50,086 nt of DNA from Mycobacterium sp. E1747 (GTDB lineage: Bacteria > Actinomycetota > Actinomycetes > Mycobacteriales > Mycobacteriaceae), in the NCBI RefSeq assembly GCF_001667775.1, contig NZ_LZJI01000213.1, positions 1 to 50,086 of the forward strand. Reading direction: 5' to 3'. The translations under genes were made by a program, and so were the position numbers. Of the stretch, positions 16,131-24,221 are shown piece by piece. The notes below the pieces were generated by a model. The model was not told the origin of the DNA, did no database searches, and saw nothing but the letters and a program-made list of their open reading frames with translations. Within the stretch, counting starts at the first letter, position 1; each line of letters begins with the position of its first letter.

Positions 16131-16200
16131 GCCAACACCCTCAGAGCACAGCCAACACCCTCAGAGCACAGCCAACGCCCTCGAAGCACACTCGATGGCC
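16121..16200. repeat. Tandem array B: four units of 20 bp
   Basis: Units begin at 16121, 16141, 16161 and 16181 with consensus TCAGAGCACAGCCAACACCC. The second and third are identical, the first differs at two positions, and the fourth is identical only over the first part. The period is also 20 bp but the sequence is unlike array A. Related CATCAGAGC words occur left of array A (about 15908-15935). The array ends 18 bp before the stop of the downstream minus-strand gene. Confidence 0.75.
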
Positions 16201-16218
16201 CACACCGAAGACAACGCC

Positions 16219-17079
16219 TCAGAGCACCGTCGACTGGCGCGCGGCCAGCGCGGCTCGCACCCGGTCGATGATTCCGGCGGGTCGGTCCTCCGCGACAACC
16301 CGAATGATGATCCAGCCCATCTCCTCCAACGTCTCGATGCGCCGGATGTCCTTGACGTATTGGCGACGGTCGGTCCGGTGTTGGTCGCCGTCGTATTCGA
16401 CGGCGACCATCTGTTCAGGCCAACCCAGGTCGAGATAGGCGAACGGGATGCCGTCATCTCCGACCACCGGTATCTGCGTGTGCGGGCGGGGAACGCCCGC
16501 GTCGATGAGGAGCAGACGCAGGTAGCTTTCCCTCGGCGAAGCCGCCCCCGAGTCGACGAATTCCAGCGCCGTCTCGAGCCGGCGCAGTCCCGGCGAGCCC
16601 GGATGGGATTGTGCGACCTTCAGCACATCGTCGACCTTGAGTCCCGTTGCGCGAGCGAGAGCGTCGAGGCGCACCACCGCCGAGCGGATCGCGCCGCGCC
16701 GGCCGATGTCGAAGGCGGTGCGCTCAGGGGTGGTCACGAGCATCCCGCGCGCAACCTGCGTCTCGCCATCGATCAACGCGTAGCGCCTCGTCAGCACACC
16801 ATGCGGTGCGCGAGACCGGTTGAAGGCCAACTCGATGGGAACGTCGTCCGGGATCCACCGTGATCCGTGCAACGACGCGGCGGCGGCCCCGGTGATGACG
16901 GCCCGGCGACCCGACCACAGCCATGCGGCGGCGATGCGCCCGTCGAGCGTCGGCATGACGTCATTCGGCAAGTACACGTTCGGAAACACCGCGCGGAAGC
17001 GCGTGCGCAATTGATGACGGCTGACGACGCCCATCGCCAGTGCCTCGCTGCCGACGAACGGTTCTCCCACGGGAAGCAT
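16219..17079 (-). CDS. AbiEi/DUF559-type protein with nuclease-like C-terminus
   Basis: About 286 residues from the ATG at 17079; a GTG at 17097 or one 12 bp inside are alternatives, none with a good ribosome-binding site. The N-terminal half resembles AbiEi-type antitoxin domains: SRHQLRTRFRAVFPNVYLP, an ITGAAAASLHG helix, and TTPERTAFDIGRR. The C-terminal 100 residues look like a Vsr/DUF559 endonuclease fold with E184 (SPRES), D217 (AYLDLGWP), E228 and D230 (VEYDGDQH), then a KDIRRIETLEEMGW helix. Such proteins are common and usually solitary in mycobacteria; no cognate AbiEii toxin lies nearby. Function is unknown. Confidence 0.75.
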   Translation of the reverse strand: MLPVGEPFVGSEALAMGVVSRHQLRTRFRAVFPNVYLPNDVMPTLDGRIAAAWLWSGRRAVITGAAAASLHGSRWIPDDVPIELAFNRSRAPHGVLTRRYALIDGETQVARGMLVTTPERTAFDIGRRGAIRSAVVRLDALARATGLKVDDVLKVAQSHPGSPGLRRLETALEFVDSGAASPRESYLRLLLIDAGVPRPHTQIPVVGDDGIPFAYLDLGWPEQMVAVEYDGDQHRTDRRQYVKDIRRIETLEEMGWIIIRVVAEDRPAGIIDRVRAALAARQSTVL

Positions 17080-17162
17080 CCGTGGACGATGGCACACCGC
17101 TCAGAATGCGCACCGACGCTTATCCACAGTGAAAACTTAAGTTCGTACCGCACAGTTGGTGC

Positions 17163-17395
17163 ATGCCAGGGCAGTCCGCCGCGTGGGTCGCCACCGCCCG
17201 CGTGCTCCGCCGCGCCGGCTTCGGGGCGGTTTCTACGGCGACGAACCCAGCCTGACCGACCTCGATAACGGGGACTTGAAGTACACCACCGACTTTCGCG
17301 ACATATACCACGAGCTGCTCGCGGGGACCGTGGGGACGGATCCCGCGCCGTCGGTGGGTGCCGGACGGAAGAGCCTCGGCTTCCTAACCGGTTAG
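17163..17395 (+). pseudogene. Deletion scar: start of a DUF1800 gene joined to end of a DUF1501 gene
   Basis: From the ATG at 17163 one frame reads 30 codons (AAWVATARVLRRAGFGA near its start) that resemble the N-terminus of DUF1800 proteins. From about 17223 a different frame reads the C-terminus of a DUF1501 protein (FYGDEPSLTDLDNGDLKYTT, then DFRDIYHELL and GAGRKSLGFLTG) to a stop at 17393-17395. DUF1800 and DUF1501 genes are often neighbours in bacteria, so one large deletion probably removed most of both. No catalytic part survives. Its last codons and those of ackA share the palindrome CTAACCGGTTAG (17384-17395). Confidence 0.65.
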
Positions 17396-18541
17396 CGCGC
17401 TCACGCAGTCACGGGCGATGGCCAGTTCCTCGTTGGTCGGGATCACCAGCACGGCGATCGGGGATTCCTCGGCGGAGATCTGCCGGGCGTCCTTGCCGCC
17501 GCCGAGGTTGCGGCGCTCGTCGAGCATGATGCCCAATTCCTCCATACCGGCCACCGCGTCGCGGCGCACCGCCGCGTCGTTCTCCCCGATGCCGGCGGTG
17601 AAGGTGATGACGTCGGTGTGCCCCAGCACCGCCAGGTAGGCACCGATGTACTTGCGCAGCCGATGGGTGAACACGCTGTAGGCCAATTGCGCTGCCGCAT
17701 CGCCGGATTCGATCATCGTGCGCAGCCTCCGGAAGTCGCGCTCCCCCGACAGCCCGACCACCCCGGACCGCTGGTTGAGCATCGACTCCACGTCGTCGAC
17801 GCGCATCTTCGCGGTGTGGCACAGGTAGCTGACGATGCTTGGATCGATGTCGCCGCTGCGGGTACCCATCACCAAACCCTCCAGCGGCGTCAGGCCCATC
17901 GACGTGTCGAGGGGCCGGCTGCCGGCGATCGCCGACGCCGAGCATCCGTTACCCAGGTGCAGCACAATCTGTTTCAGGCCGTCCAGCGGCCGGTCCAGGA
18001 AGGCGGCGGCCTGCTGGCTCACATAGCGGTGCGACGTGCCGTGGAACCCGTAACGGCGGATCTTCCAGCGTTCGGCCACGCCGCGGTCGATCGCATAGGT
18101 CGCGGCCGCGGGCGGCATGTCGTGGAAGAACGCGGTGTCGAAGACCGCGATGTGCGGGACGTCCGGCAGCAGCTTGCGGGCCACCTCGATTCCCTTGATC
18201 GCGGGCGGGTTGTGCAGCGGCGCCAGTTCCGACAATTCGTCGAGCTTGCGGATCACCGCGTCGTCCACCGGTGTGGGCCGATAGAAGGTGTTGCCGCCGT
18301 GGACGACCCGGTGCCCGACCGCCACCAGGCCGCAATCCCCCAGGTCGATGCCGTGCTCCGACAACATATCGAACGCTTGGCGCAGGGCCGCGTCGTGGTC
18401 GCGAACCGTCGACGAGCCCTCCCCGATCCGTTCGACGTTGCCGGTCGCGCGGGCCACGCCCGAGTCCGGTTCGAGCAACTGGTATTTCAGCGACGACGAG
18501 CCGGAGTTGATCACCAGTACGGCCCGGTCCGCGCTAGTCAC
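17384..18541 (-). CDS. ackA: Acetate kinase AckA
   Basis: A 385-residue cytosolic kinase interconverting acetyl phosphate and acetate with ATP. It has the N-terminal VLVINSGSSSLKYQ motif, HRVVHGG, the catalytic-region HNPPAIKGI, FDTAFFHDMP, the RRYGFHGTSH motif, HLGNGCSASAI and the FTAGIGEND motif. The start GTG at 18541 overlaps the pta stop by 8 bp. Length equals the M. tuberculosis enzyme Rv0409. It is the last gene of fgd1-pta-ackA. Confidence 0.96.
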   Translation of the reverse strand: MTSADRAVLVINSGSSSLKYQLLEPDSGVARATGNVERIGEGSSTVRDHDAALRQAFDMLSEHGIDLGDCGLVAVGHRVVHGGNTFYRPTPVDDAVIRKLDELSELAPLHNPPAIKGIEVARKLLPDVPHIAVFDTAFFHDMPPAAATYAIDRGVAERWKIRRYGFHGTSHRYVSQQAAAFLDRPLDGLKQIVLHLGNGCSASAIAGSRPLDTSMGLTPLEGLVMGTRSGDIDPSIVSYLCHTAKMRVDDVESMLNQRSGVVGLSGERDFRRLRTMIESGDAAAQLAYSVFTHRLRKYIGAYLAVLGHTDVITFTAGIGENDAAVRRDAVAGMEELGIMLDERRNLGGGKDARQISAEESPIAVLVIPTNEELAIARDCVSALTG

Positions 18542-20612
18542 GGACGTCCTGCGCCTGGATCGCGGTGATCGCAACGGTATTCACGATGTCCTCGACCAGC
18601 GCCCCGCGGGACAGGTCGTTCACCGGCTTGCGCAGGCCCTGCAACACCGGCCCGATGGCGATCGCCCCGGCGCTGCGCTGCACGGCCTTATAGGTGTTGT
18701 TGCCGGTGTTCAGGTCGGGGAAGACCAGCACGGTGGCGCGGCCGGCCACCGGCGAGCCGCGCAGCTTGGTGGCCGCGACGGACGGCTCGATCGCGGCATC
18801 GTATTGGATGGGGCCCTCGACCGGCAGCTGCGGCTCTCTCTTGCGCACCAATTCCGTTGCGGTCCTGACCTTGTCGACGTCGGCACCGGTGCCCGACTCG
18901 CCGGTCGAATACGACAGCATCGCGACCCGCGGCTCGATGCCGAACTGCGCCGCGGTGCGCGCGGACGAGATCGCGATGTCGGCCAGCTGCTCCGGTGTCG
19001 GGTTCGGGATGATCGCGCAGTCGCCGTAGGCCAGCACCCGATCCGGCAGGCACATCAGGAAAATGCTGGACACCGTGGACACGTCGGGCACGGTCTTGAT
19101 GATCTCGAAGGCCGGGCGAACCGTGTGCGCCGTGGTGTGGGCGGCGCCCGACACCATGCCGTCGACCATGCCGTTGTAGACCATCATCGTGCCGAAATAC
19201 GTGGCGTCAAGCATGATCTCGCGGGCGTGCTCGGCGGTGACACCCTTGGCCTTGCGTAGTTCGGCGTACTGGTCGGCGAACCCGGAGCGGAGCTCGCTGG
19301 TGCGCGGGTCGATCACCTGCGCGCCGTCGAGGTCCACCCCGAGCTCCCCCGCACGCTGCCGGATCTGCGCCTCGTCGCCGAGCACGGTGAGGTCGGCGAC
19401 GCGGCGCTGCAGCACCCGGCCGGCAGATTTGAGGATGCGGTCGTCGTCCCCCTCGGGCAGCACGATGTGCTTGCGGTCCGCCCGCGCCTGCAGCGTGAGC
19501 CGGTGGATGAACATCTGCGGCGTGGTCACGGTGGGTATCGGAATAGCAAGCTGCTCAAGCAGATCCGGGACGTCGACGTAACGGTCCATCAGCTCCAGCG
19601 CGGTGTCGATCTTGCGCTGCGAATTCGCCGTGACGCGGCCGCGGGCCGCGGCGGCCGCGCTGGCGGCGTCGTAGGTGCCCAGCGCGGTGGCGACGATCGG
19701 CAGCCGCAGCCGCAGCCCGGCGACCAGGGCCGCGATGGACGGGTGCAGCTGGAAGCCACCGTTGAGGACGATGCAGGACAGCGACGGAAAGCCCTCGGCC
19801 CCATGGGCGCTCGCCACGGCCAGCACTACGTCCGACCGGTCCCCGGGGGTGATCACCGCCATGCCGTCGCTCAGGCGTTCCAGCACGTGGTCGGCGGTCA
19901 TGCCGGCGACCAGCACATCGGTGACCTCGCGGTCGCGCAGCGACGCCTCACCGCTGACCGGCGTTCCGCCGACCGCCTTTTCGAGTTCGGCCACCGTCGG
20001 GGCCGACAGCAGCGGCTCTTCGGGCAGCACGTAGCTGCGTTGGGTGAAGGCCTCCAGCGCCTCGGCGACCTCGTCCAGCTGAGCTGGTTCGCAGCGGTTG
20101 GCGACCACCGCGGCGGCGTGGGCGCGCTGCATGGCCAGCTCGGCCAGGCACACCTCGACGACGCGGGCCACCTCGTCGGGGGTGCGGCCGCGGCCGCTGA
20201 CCGTGAGCAGCACCGGCGCGCCGAGGTTGACGGCGATCCGGGCGTTGACCGAAAGCTCGGCCGGCCGCGCGACGTCGGTGTAGTCGCTGCCCACGATCAC
20301 CACCGCGTCGCAGTCGTCGGCCATCGCGTGATAGGCGTCGACGATGGTGGCGATCGCGGTGTCGGTGTCGGCGTGCAGCTGTTGGTACGTGACGCCGACG
20401 CACTGCTCGTAGGGCACGCCCGCGGTGGTGTGCTGCAGCAGCAGGTCGAGGATGTAGTCGCGGTCCTTGTCGTCGGGAACGCGCGTGATGGGCCGGAACA
20501 CGCCGACCTTGGCGACTGTCGCGGTCAGCCGGTGCAGCAGCCCGAGCGCGAGCGTCGACTTGCCGGTCTCCGGTTCCGGAGCGGCGATGTAGATGGCCGA
20601 GGGTTCAGCCAA
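18534..20612 (-). CDS. pta: Phosphate acetyltransferase Pta
   Basis: A 692-residue long-type enzyme converting acetyl-CoA and phosphate to acetyl phosphate. The N-terminal part is a DRTGG/P-loop-like domain (APEPETGKSTLALGLL at about 11-26). The catalytic C-terminal 330 residues carry HIVLPEGDDDRILKSA, the MVYNGMVDGMVSGAAHTTAHT loop and FPDLNTGNNTYKAVQRSAGA. It starts at TTG, overlapping the fgd1 stop by 8 bp, and overlaps ackA by 8 bp, so acetate production is coupled to fgd1 expression. Confidence 0.96.
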   Translation of the reverse strand: MAEPSAIYIAAPEPETGKSTLALGLLHRLTATVAKVGVFRPITRVPDDKDRDYILDLLLQHTTAGVPYEQCVGVTYQQLHADTDTAIATIVDAYHAMADDCDAVVIVGSDYTDVARPAELSVNARIAVNLGAPVLLTVSGRGRTPDEVARVVEVCLAELAMQRAHAAAVVANRCEPAQLDEVAEALEAFTQRSYVLPEEPLLSAPTVAELEKAVGGTPVSGEASLRDREVTDVLVAGMTADHVLERLSDGMAVITPGDRSDVVLAVASAHGAEGFPSLSCIVLNGGFQLHPSIAALVAGLRLRLPIVATALGTYDAASAAAAARGRVTANSQRKIDTALELMDRYVDVPDLLEQLAIPIPTVTTPQMFIHRLTLQARADRKHIVLPEGDDDRILKSAGRVLQRRVADLTVLGDEAQIRQRAGELGVDLDGAQVIDPRTSELRSGFADQYAELRKAKGVTAEHAREIMLDATYFGTMMVYNGMVDGMVSGAAHTTAHTVRPAFEIIKTVPDVSTVSSIFLMCLPDRVLAYGDCAIIPNPTPEQLADIAISSARTAAQFGIEPRVAMLSYSTGESGTGADVDKVRTATELVRKREPQLPVEGPIQYDAAIEPSVAATKLRGSPVAGRATVLVFPDLNTGNNTYKAVQRSAGAIAIGPVLQGLRKPVNDLSRGALVEDIVNTVAITAIQAQDVRD

Positions 20613-21615
20613 GTCGCCGCAGCCTGGGTGCCAGGTCTTTCTCGAAGAGCTCGAGGAACCGGCGCTGGTCGTGGCCGGGGGCGTGGAACACCAGGTGGTT
20701 GAGCCCCCAGTCGACGTAGTCCTTGACCTTTGCCACGGCCTCGTCGGGGTCGGACGCGACGATCCAGCGCTTGGCGACCTGCTCGATCGGCAGGGCGTCG
20801 GCGGCCTTCTCCATCTCGATCGGGTCGTCGATGCTGTGCTTCTGCTCGGCGGTCAGCGACAGCGGGGCCCAGAACCGGGTGTTCTCCAGCGCCAGCTCGG
20901 GGTCCGGGTCGTAGGAGATCTTGATCTCGATCATCTTGTCGATGTCGTCGACGTTGCGGTCGTTGGCCGCCGCCCCCTCCTTGACGGCCGGGATCAGCTT
21001 GTCCTTGTACAGCTCCTCGCCCTTGCCGGAGGTGCAGATGAAGCCGTCGCCGGCCCGCCCGGCGTATTTCGCCACGGCCGGGCCGCCGGCGGCGACGTAG
21101 ATCGGGACGCCACCCTCGGGCACGTCGTAGATCGAGGCGCCCTTCAGGCGGTAGTACTCGCCGTCGAAATCGACGCGGTCGCCGCGCCACAGTTCGCGCA
21201 TCAGGCGCACGGATTCGCGCAGCCGGGCGAATCGCTCCTTGAACTCCGGCCAGTCGCCTTCGTATCCGGTGGCGATCTCGTTCAGCGCCTCGCCGGTGCC
21301 CACACCGAGGAAGATGCGGTCCGGGTACAGGCACGCCATGGTGGCGAATGCCTGGGCGATGACGGCGGGGTTGTAGCGAAAGGTCGGGGTGAGCACCGAG
21401 GTGCCCAGCACGATGCGCTTGGTGCGTTCGCCGACGGCGGTCATCCAGGCCAGCGAGAAGGGGGCATGCCCGCCCTCGTGCCGCCACGGCTGGAAATGGT
21501 CACTGACGGTAGCGCTGTCCATGCCGTGACCTTCGGCGGCGACAGCGAGTTCGACGAGCTCGCGCGGTGCGAATTGTTCGGCGGATGCCTTGTATCCAAG
21601 TTTCAGTTCAGCCAC
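20605..21615 (-). CDS. fgd1: F420-dependent glucose-6-phosphate dehydrogenase
   Basis: A 336-residue luciferase-like TIM barrel that oxidises glucose-6-phosphate and reduces coenzyme F420. It is the main F420H2 source in mycobacteria and is needed for activation of nitroimidazole prodrugs. Catalytic residues are at the known positions: H40 and W44 in SDHFQPW and E109 in GVGTGEALNE. The GTG start lies 34 bp from the divergent metallo-hydrolase start. First gene of the fgd1-pta-ackA operon; homologue of Rv0407. Confidence 0.97.
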   Translation of the reverse strand: MAELKLGYKASAEQFAPRELVELAVAAEGHGMDSATVSDHFQPWRHEGGHAPFSLAWMTAVGERTKRIVLGTSVLTPTFRYNPAVIAQAFATMACLYPDRIFLGVGTGEALNEIATGYEGDWPEFKERFARLRESVRLMRELWRGDRVDFDGEYYRLKGASIYDVPEGGVPIYVAAGGPAVAKYAGRAGDGFICTSGKGEELYKDKLIPAVKEGAAANDRNVDDIDKMIEIKISYDPDPELALENTRFWAPLSLTAEQKHSIDDPIEMEKAADALPIEQVAKRWIVASDPDEAVAKVKDYVDWGLNHLVFHAPGHDQRRFLELFEKDLAPRLRRLG

Positions 21616-21649
21616 GGGTCATTTCTACTCCCCGCATACACTCGCGGGC

Positions 21650-22390
21650 ATGGCGGAGCTAGTTCAGGTCACCGACCGGGTGCACCTCGCCCGGGGCGAC
21701 GCGGTCAACTGGACGCTGGTCACCGACGACACCGGCGTGATGCTGATCGACGCCGGCTATCCCGGCGACCGCCAGGACGTGCTGGGCTCACTGTCCGCGC
21801 TGGGCTACGGCCCCCACGACGTGCGCGCCATCGTGTTGACGCACGCGCACATCGACCACCTGGGCACCGCCATCTGGTTCGCCGACGCGCACGGCATCCC
21901 GGTGTACTGCCATGCCGACGAGGTGGGCCACGCGAAGCGTGAGTACCTCGAGCAGGTGTCCATAGTCGATGTCGCGCTGCGGATTTGGCGCCCCCGGTGG
22001 GCCAAGTGGACGGCCCACGTGGTCCGCAGCGGCGGCCTGATCCGCGACGGCATCCCGACGGCCCAGCCGCTGACCGCGGAGCTGGCCGCGAGCCTGCCCG
22101 GCCAACCGGCGCCGGTTTTCAGTCCCGGGCACACCAACGGGCACTGCTCGTATCTGGTCGACGGCGTGCTGGTCAGCGGCGACGCCCTGATCACCGGGCA
22201 CCCGCTGCTGCGCCGGAGCGGGCCGCAGCTGCTGCCGGCGATCTTCAGCTACAGCCAGCAGGACTGCATTCGCACCCTGTCCGCGCTGGCGCTGCTCGAC
22301 ACCGAGGTACTGCTGCCGGGGCACGGCGACGTATGGCGCGGACCGATCCGGGAGGCGACGGCGGCGGCCCTCGCGCTGGCCGAAAGCTGA
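21650..22390 (+). CDS. Metallo-beta-lactamase-fold hydrolase
   Basis: A 246-residue zinc hydrolase of the MBL superfamily. It has the HxHxDH motif (THAHIDHLG at about 64-72), the third His in FSPGHTNGH, the Asp in SGDALITGH and a final His in LPGHGDVW, so the binuclear site is complete. No signal peptide is seen. It is the homologue of Rv0406c, substrate unknown. It is divergent from fgd1 with only 34 bp between start codons, so the promoters must overlap. Confidence 0.9.
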   Translation: MAELVQVTDRVHLARGDAVNWTLVTDDTGVMLIDAGYPGDRQDVLGSLSALGYGPHDVRAIVLTHAHIDHLGTAIWFADAHGIPVYCHADEVGHAKREYLEQVSIVDVALRIWRPRWAKWTAHVVRSGGLIRDGIPTAQPLTAELAASLPGQPAPVFSPGHTNGHCSYLVDGVLVSGDALITGHPLLRRSGPQLLPAIFSYSQQDCIRTLSALALLDTEVLLPGHGDVWRGPIREATAAALALAES

Positions 22391-22409
22391 GCGGCGGAAT
22401 CGCCGGCGT

Positions 22410-22916
22410 TCACCGGCCGTCGGGAACCAGCCACTTCTCGAACGCGATCGGCACGAACGGCCCCCACGACGGCAGCGGGTCGGCGGGCACCCGGGTGTAG
22501 CCGGTCGCGTCGTACAGCGCCTCGGCCTCGGGTTGCCGGTTGCCGGTGATCAGGTAGAGCCGCCGGTACCCGCGCGCGGCGGTCTCGGCCTCCAGGGCGG
22601 CGAGCAGGATCCGGGCGTACCCGCGGCGCCGGTACGCGCGGTCGGTCCAGATCCGCTTGAGCTCGGCCGTCTCGGCGTCGTAACGCCGGAACGCGCCGCC
22701 GGTGACGGGCGCCCCGGCCAGCACGCCGATCAACAGGCCGCCGTCCGGCGGCGCCAGCTCGGCCTGCGGCACCGGCAGCCAGGACAGGTGCGTGCTGGGC
22801 GTACCGCCGTAGCGCTGCGCGTACTCCTCGGCCAGCTCGGCCAGCAGCGGCCGCGCCAGCGGGTCGTCGTGCGTGGCCGACACGAACCGCAGCGCTGGTT
22901 CGTTGGGACCGGACAT
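22410..22916 (-). CDS. GNAT-family N-acetyltransferase
   Basis: A 168-residue acetyl-CoA-dependent acetyltransferase. The pantetheine-binding pyrophosphate loop is seen in the RAYRRRGYARILLAALE segment (Q/RxxGxG/A region), preceded by the beta-strand AELKRIWTD and followed by LYLITGNRQPEAEALYDATGY, all typical GNAT motifs. The substrate is not evident. It lies 7 bp downstream of the methyltransferase gene on the same strand. Confidence 0.85.
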   Translation of the reverse strand: MSGPNEPALRFVSATHDDPLARPLLAELAEEYAQRYGGTPSTHLSWLPVPQAELAPPDGGLLIGVLAGAPVTGGAFRRYDAETAELKRIWTDRAYRRRGYARILLAALEAETAARGYRRLYLITGNRQPEAEALYDATGYTRVPADPLPSWGPFVPIAFEKWLVPDGR

Positions 22917-22923
22917 GAAACGT

Positions 22924-23787
22924 CTAAACCCGTGTGGCGGTCAGGTATTCCGGGACGAACTCGCTCTCGCCCCGCGGCCGATCGGGCAGCCCCACCGCGC
23001 CCAGCAGATCGGTGACGTTCCGCTGCATCGTCGCCCAGCCGGTGGCGGCCAGATACTCGGGAACGTAATGGTATTGGCCCGCATGGGTCAGGCTGGCCAG
23101 GTCCACATCCAGGCCGTGCCGGCGCCAGCCGTCGACGAACGACCGCTCCGCCTCCAGCTGCAACGGGGTCCAGGTCGGCAGGTGATCGGCGGCCAACCGG
23201 CTGTCGACCGCGCTCATCGCGGTGACCGCCTGCAGCAGGCGGTCCTGGGCGGCCGGCGTCAGGTACCCGATCAGCAACTGCTCGGCGACCCACACCGTGG
23301 GGGCGGCGGCGTCGAAACCGACCCGCCGCAGCGCGGCCGGCCAATCCTGCTGCAGGTCGGCGCCGACCGCGCGCCGGCTTGCCCGCAGGTCGGCGCCCAG
23401 CCCGCGCAGCACGTCGGCCTTGAGGTCGAGCACCTCGGGCCGATCGATCTCGAAAACCGTTGTGCCGGGCGGCCACCACAGCCGGTACGGCCGGGTGTCC
23501 AGCCCGGACGCCAGGACCACCACCTGGCGCAGGCCGGCGCGCCCGGCCGCGGCGAGAAACTCGTCGACGAAGCGGGTGTGCGCCGCGCAGATCTCCAAGA
23601 ACCGGGGGCCACCGCCGTCGTCCGCGGCGAACCGGGCGTCGTCGATGACGTGGACCAAGTGGTCGACCCCGGCGGCGCGCACCAACGGCTCGGCGAACGG
23701 ATCGTTCAGCAGCCCCGCGTTGGTGGCGACGGCCCGGGCGGCGGCGCCGAACGCCGCGGTCACCGCCACGCCCGCAGTCGCCGCCAT
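22924..23787 (-). CDS. SAM-dependent methyltransferase, mycobacterial COG3315/TIGR00027 family
   Basis: A 287-residue member of the large mycobacterial family of putative S-adenosylmethionine-dependent methyltransferases. Landmarks are TNAGLLNDPFAEPLVRAAG, the CAAHTRFVDEFL segment, the SAM-binding VVVLASGLDTRPYRL, the FEIDRPEVLDLK strand and VWVAEQLLIGYL. Substrates of the family are mostly unknown. It sits between the DUF3054 gene (3 bp upstream) and the acetyltransferase, apparently co-transcribed. Confidence 0.9.
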   Translation of the reverse strand: MAATAGVAVTAAFGAAARAVATNAGLLNDPFAEPLVRAAGVDHLVHVIDDARFAADDGGGPRFLEICAAHTRFVDEFLAAAGRAGLRQVVVLASGLDTRPYRLWWPPGTTVFEIDRPEVLDLKADVLRGLGADLRASRRAVGADLQQDWPAALRRVGFDAAAPTVWVAEQLLIGYLTPAAQDRLLQAVTAMSAVDSRLAADHLPTWTPLQLEAERSFVDGWRRHGLDVDLASLTHAGQYHYVPEYLAATGWATMQRNVTDLLGAVGLPDRPRGESEFVPEYLTATRV

Positions 23788-23790
23788 GGC

Positions 23791-24153
23791 CTACGCGCGG
23801 GCCCGGCGCCGCAGCATCAGCGCGACGACCGCCCGCCAGCCGAGCAACAACACCGCGGTGACCGACGCCGCCACCACCACGAAACTGGCCGCCACACCGG
23901 CGGAACTGGCCTTGCGCAAGACCATGCCGACGACGACGGTGCACAGCCAGACCACCACCCCGGTCGGCGCCACCGCGGTGGGGCGTCGCCAGGCGCGGGA
24001 GGCCAGCCAGCCGACGACCGTTCCGCTGAGGAACGGCCAGGCGGTCGTGGCGACGCCGGTGATGTTGAGGCCCTCGTCGTGGCTGCGACGCCCGACGGCG
24101 CAGAAGAGCAGCACACCGATGACGTCCAGGCCCAGCCACACCAGCCGCCGCAT
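23791..24153 (-). CDS. DUF3054 membrane protein
   Basis: A 120-residue protein with four predicted transmembrane helices. It fits the DUF3054 family: LDVIGVLLFCAVGRRSHDEG in helix 1, GVATTAWPFLSGTVVGWLA, then two further hydrophobic stretches and a basic C-terminus. The function is unknown. It is the first of three tightly spaced minus-strand genes and divergent from fadE7 across 68 bp. Confidence 0.88.
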   Translation of the reverse strand: MRRLVWLGLDVIGVLLFCAVGRRSHDEGLNITGVATTAWPFLSGTVVGWLASRAWRRPTAVAPTGVVVWLCTVVVGMVLRKASSAGVAASFVVVAASVTAVLLLGWRAVVALMLRRRARA

Positions 24154-24221
24154 GCCGCGAGACTACCGGGGCCGGCCGCCGAGGTGGCCGGCGCCGTATC
24201 GGCTAGTGGCAGGCTGAGACC

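Noticed and set aside
15941..16200. Short regular repeats that might be a CRISPR array
   Set aside because: Units are contiguous 20-bp tandem repeats without unique spacers, and no cas gene is near.
17098..17162. Possible separate small gene upstream of the DUF1800/DUF1501 scar
   Set aside because: No frame with a start, ribosome-binding site and recognisable product; best explained as upstream region of the lost gene.
19467..20702. Plus-strand open frame of about 411 codons opposite pta
   Set aside because: Complementary to conserved pta codons; low-complexity Gly/Val/Arg/Asp product expected from high-GC third positions.
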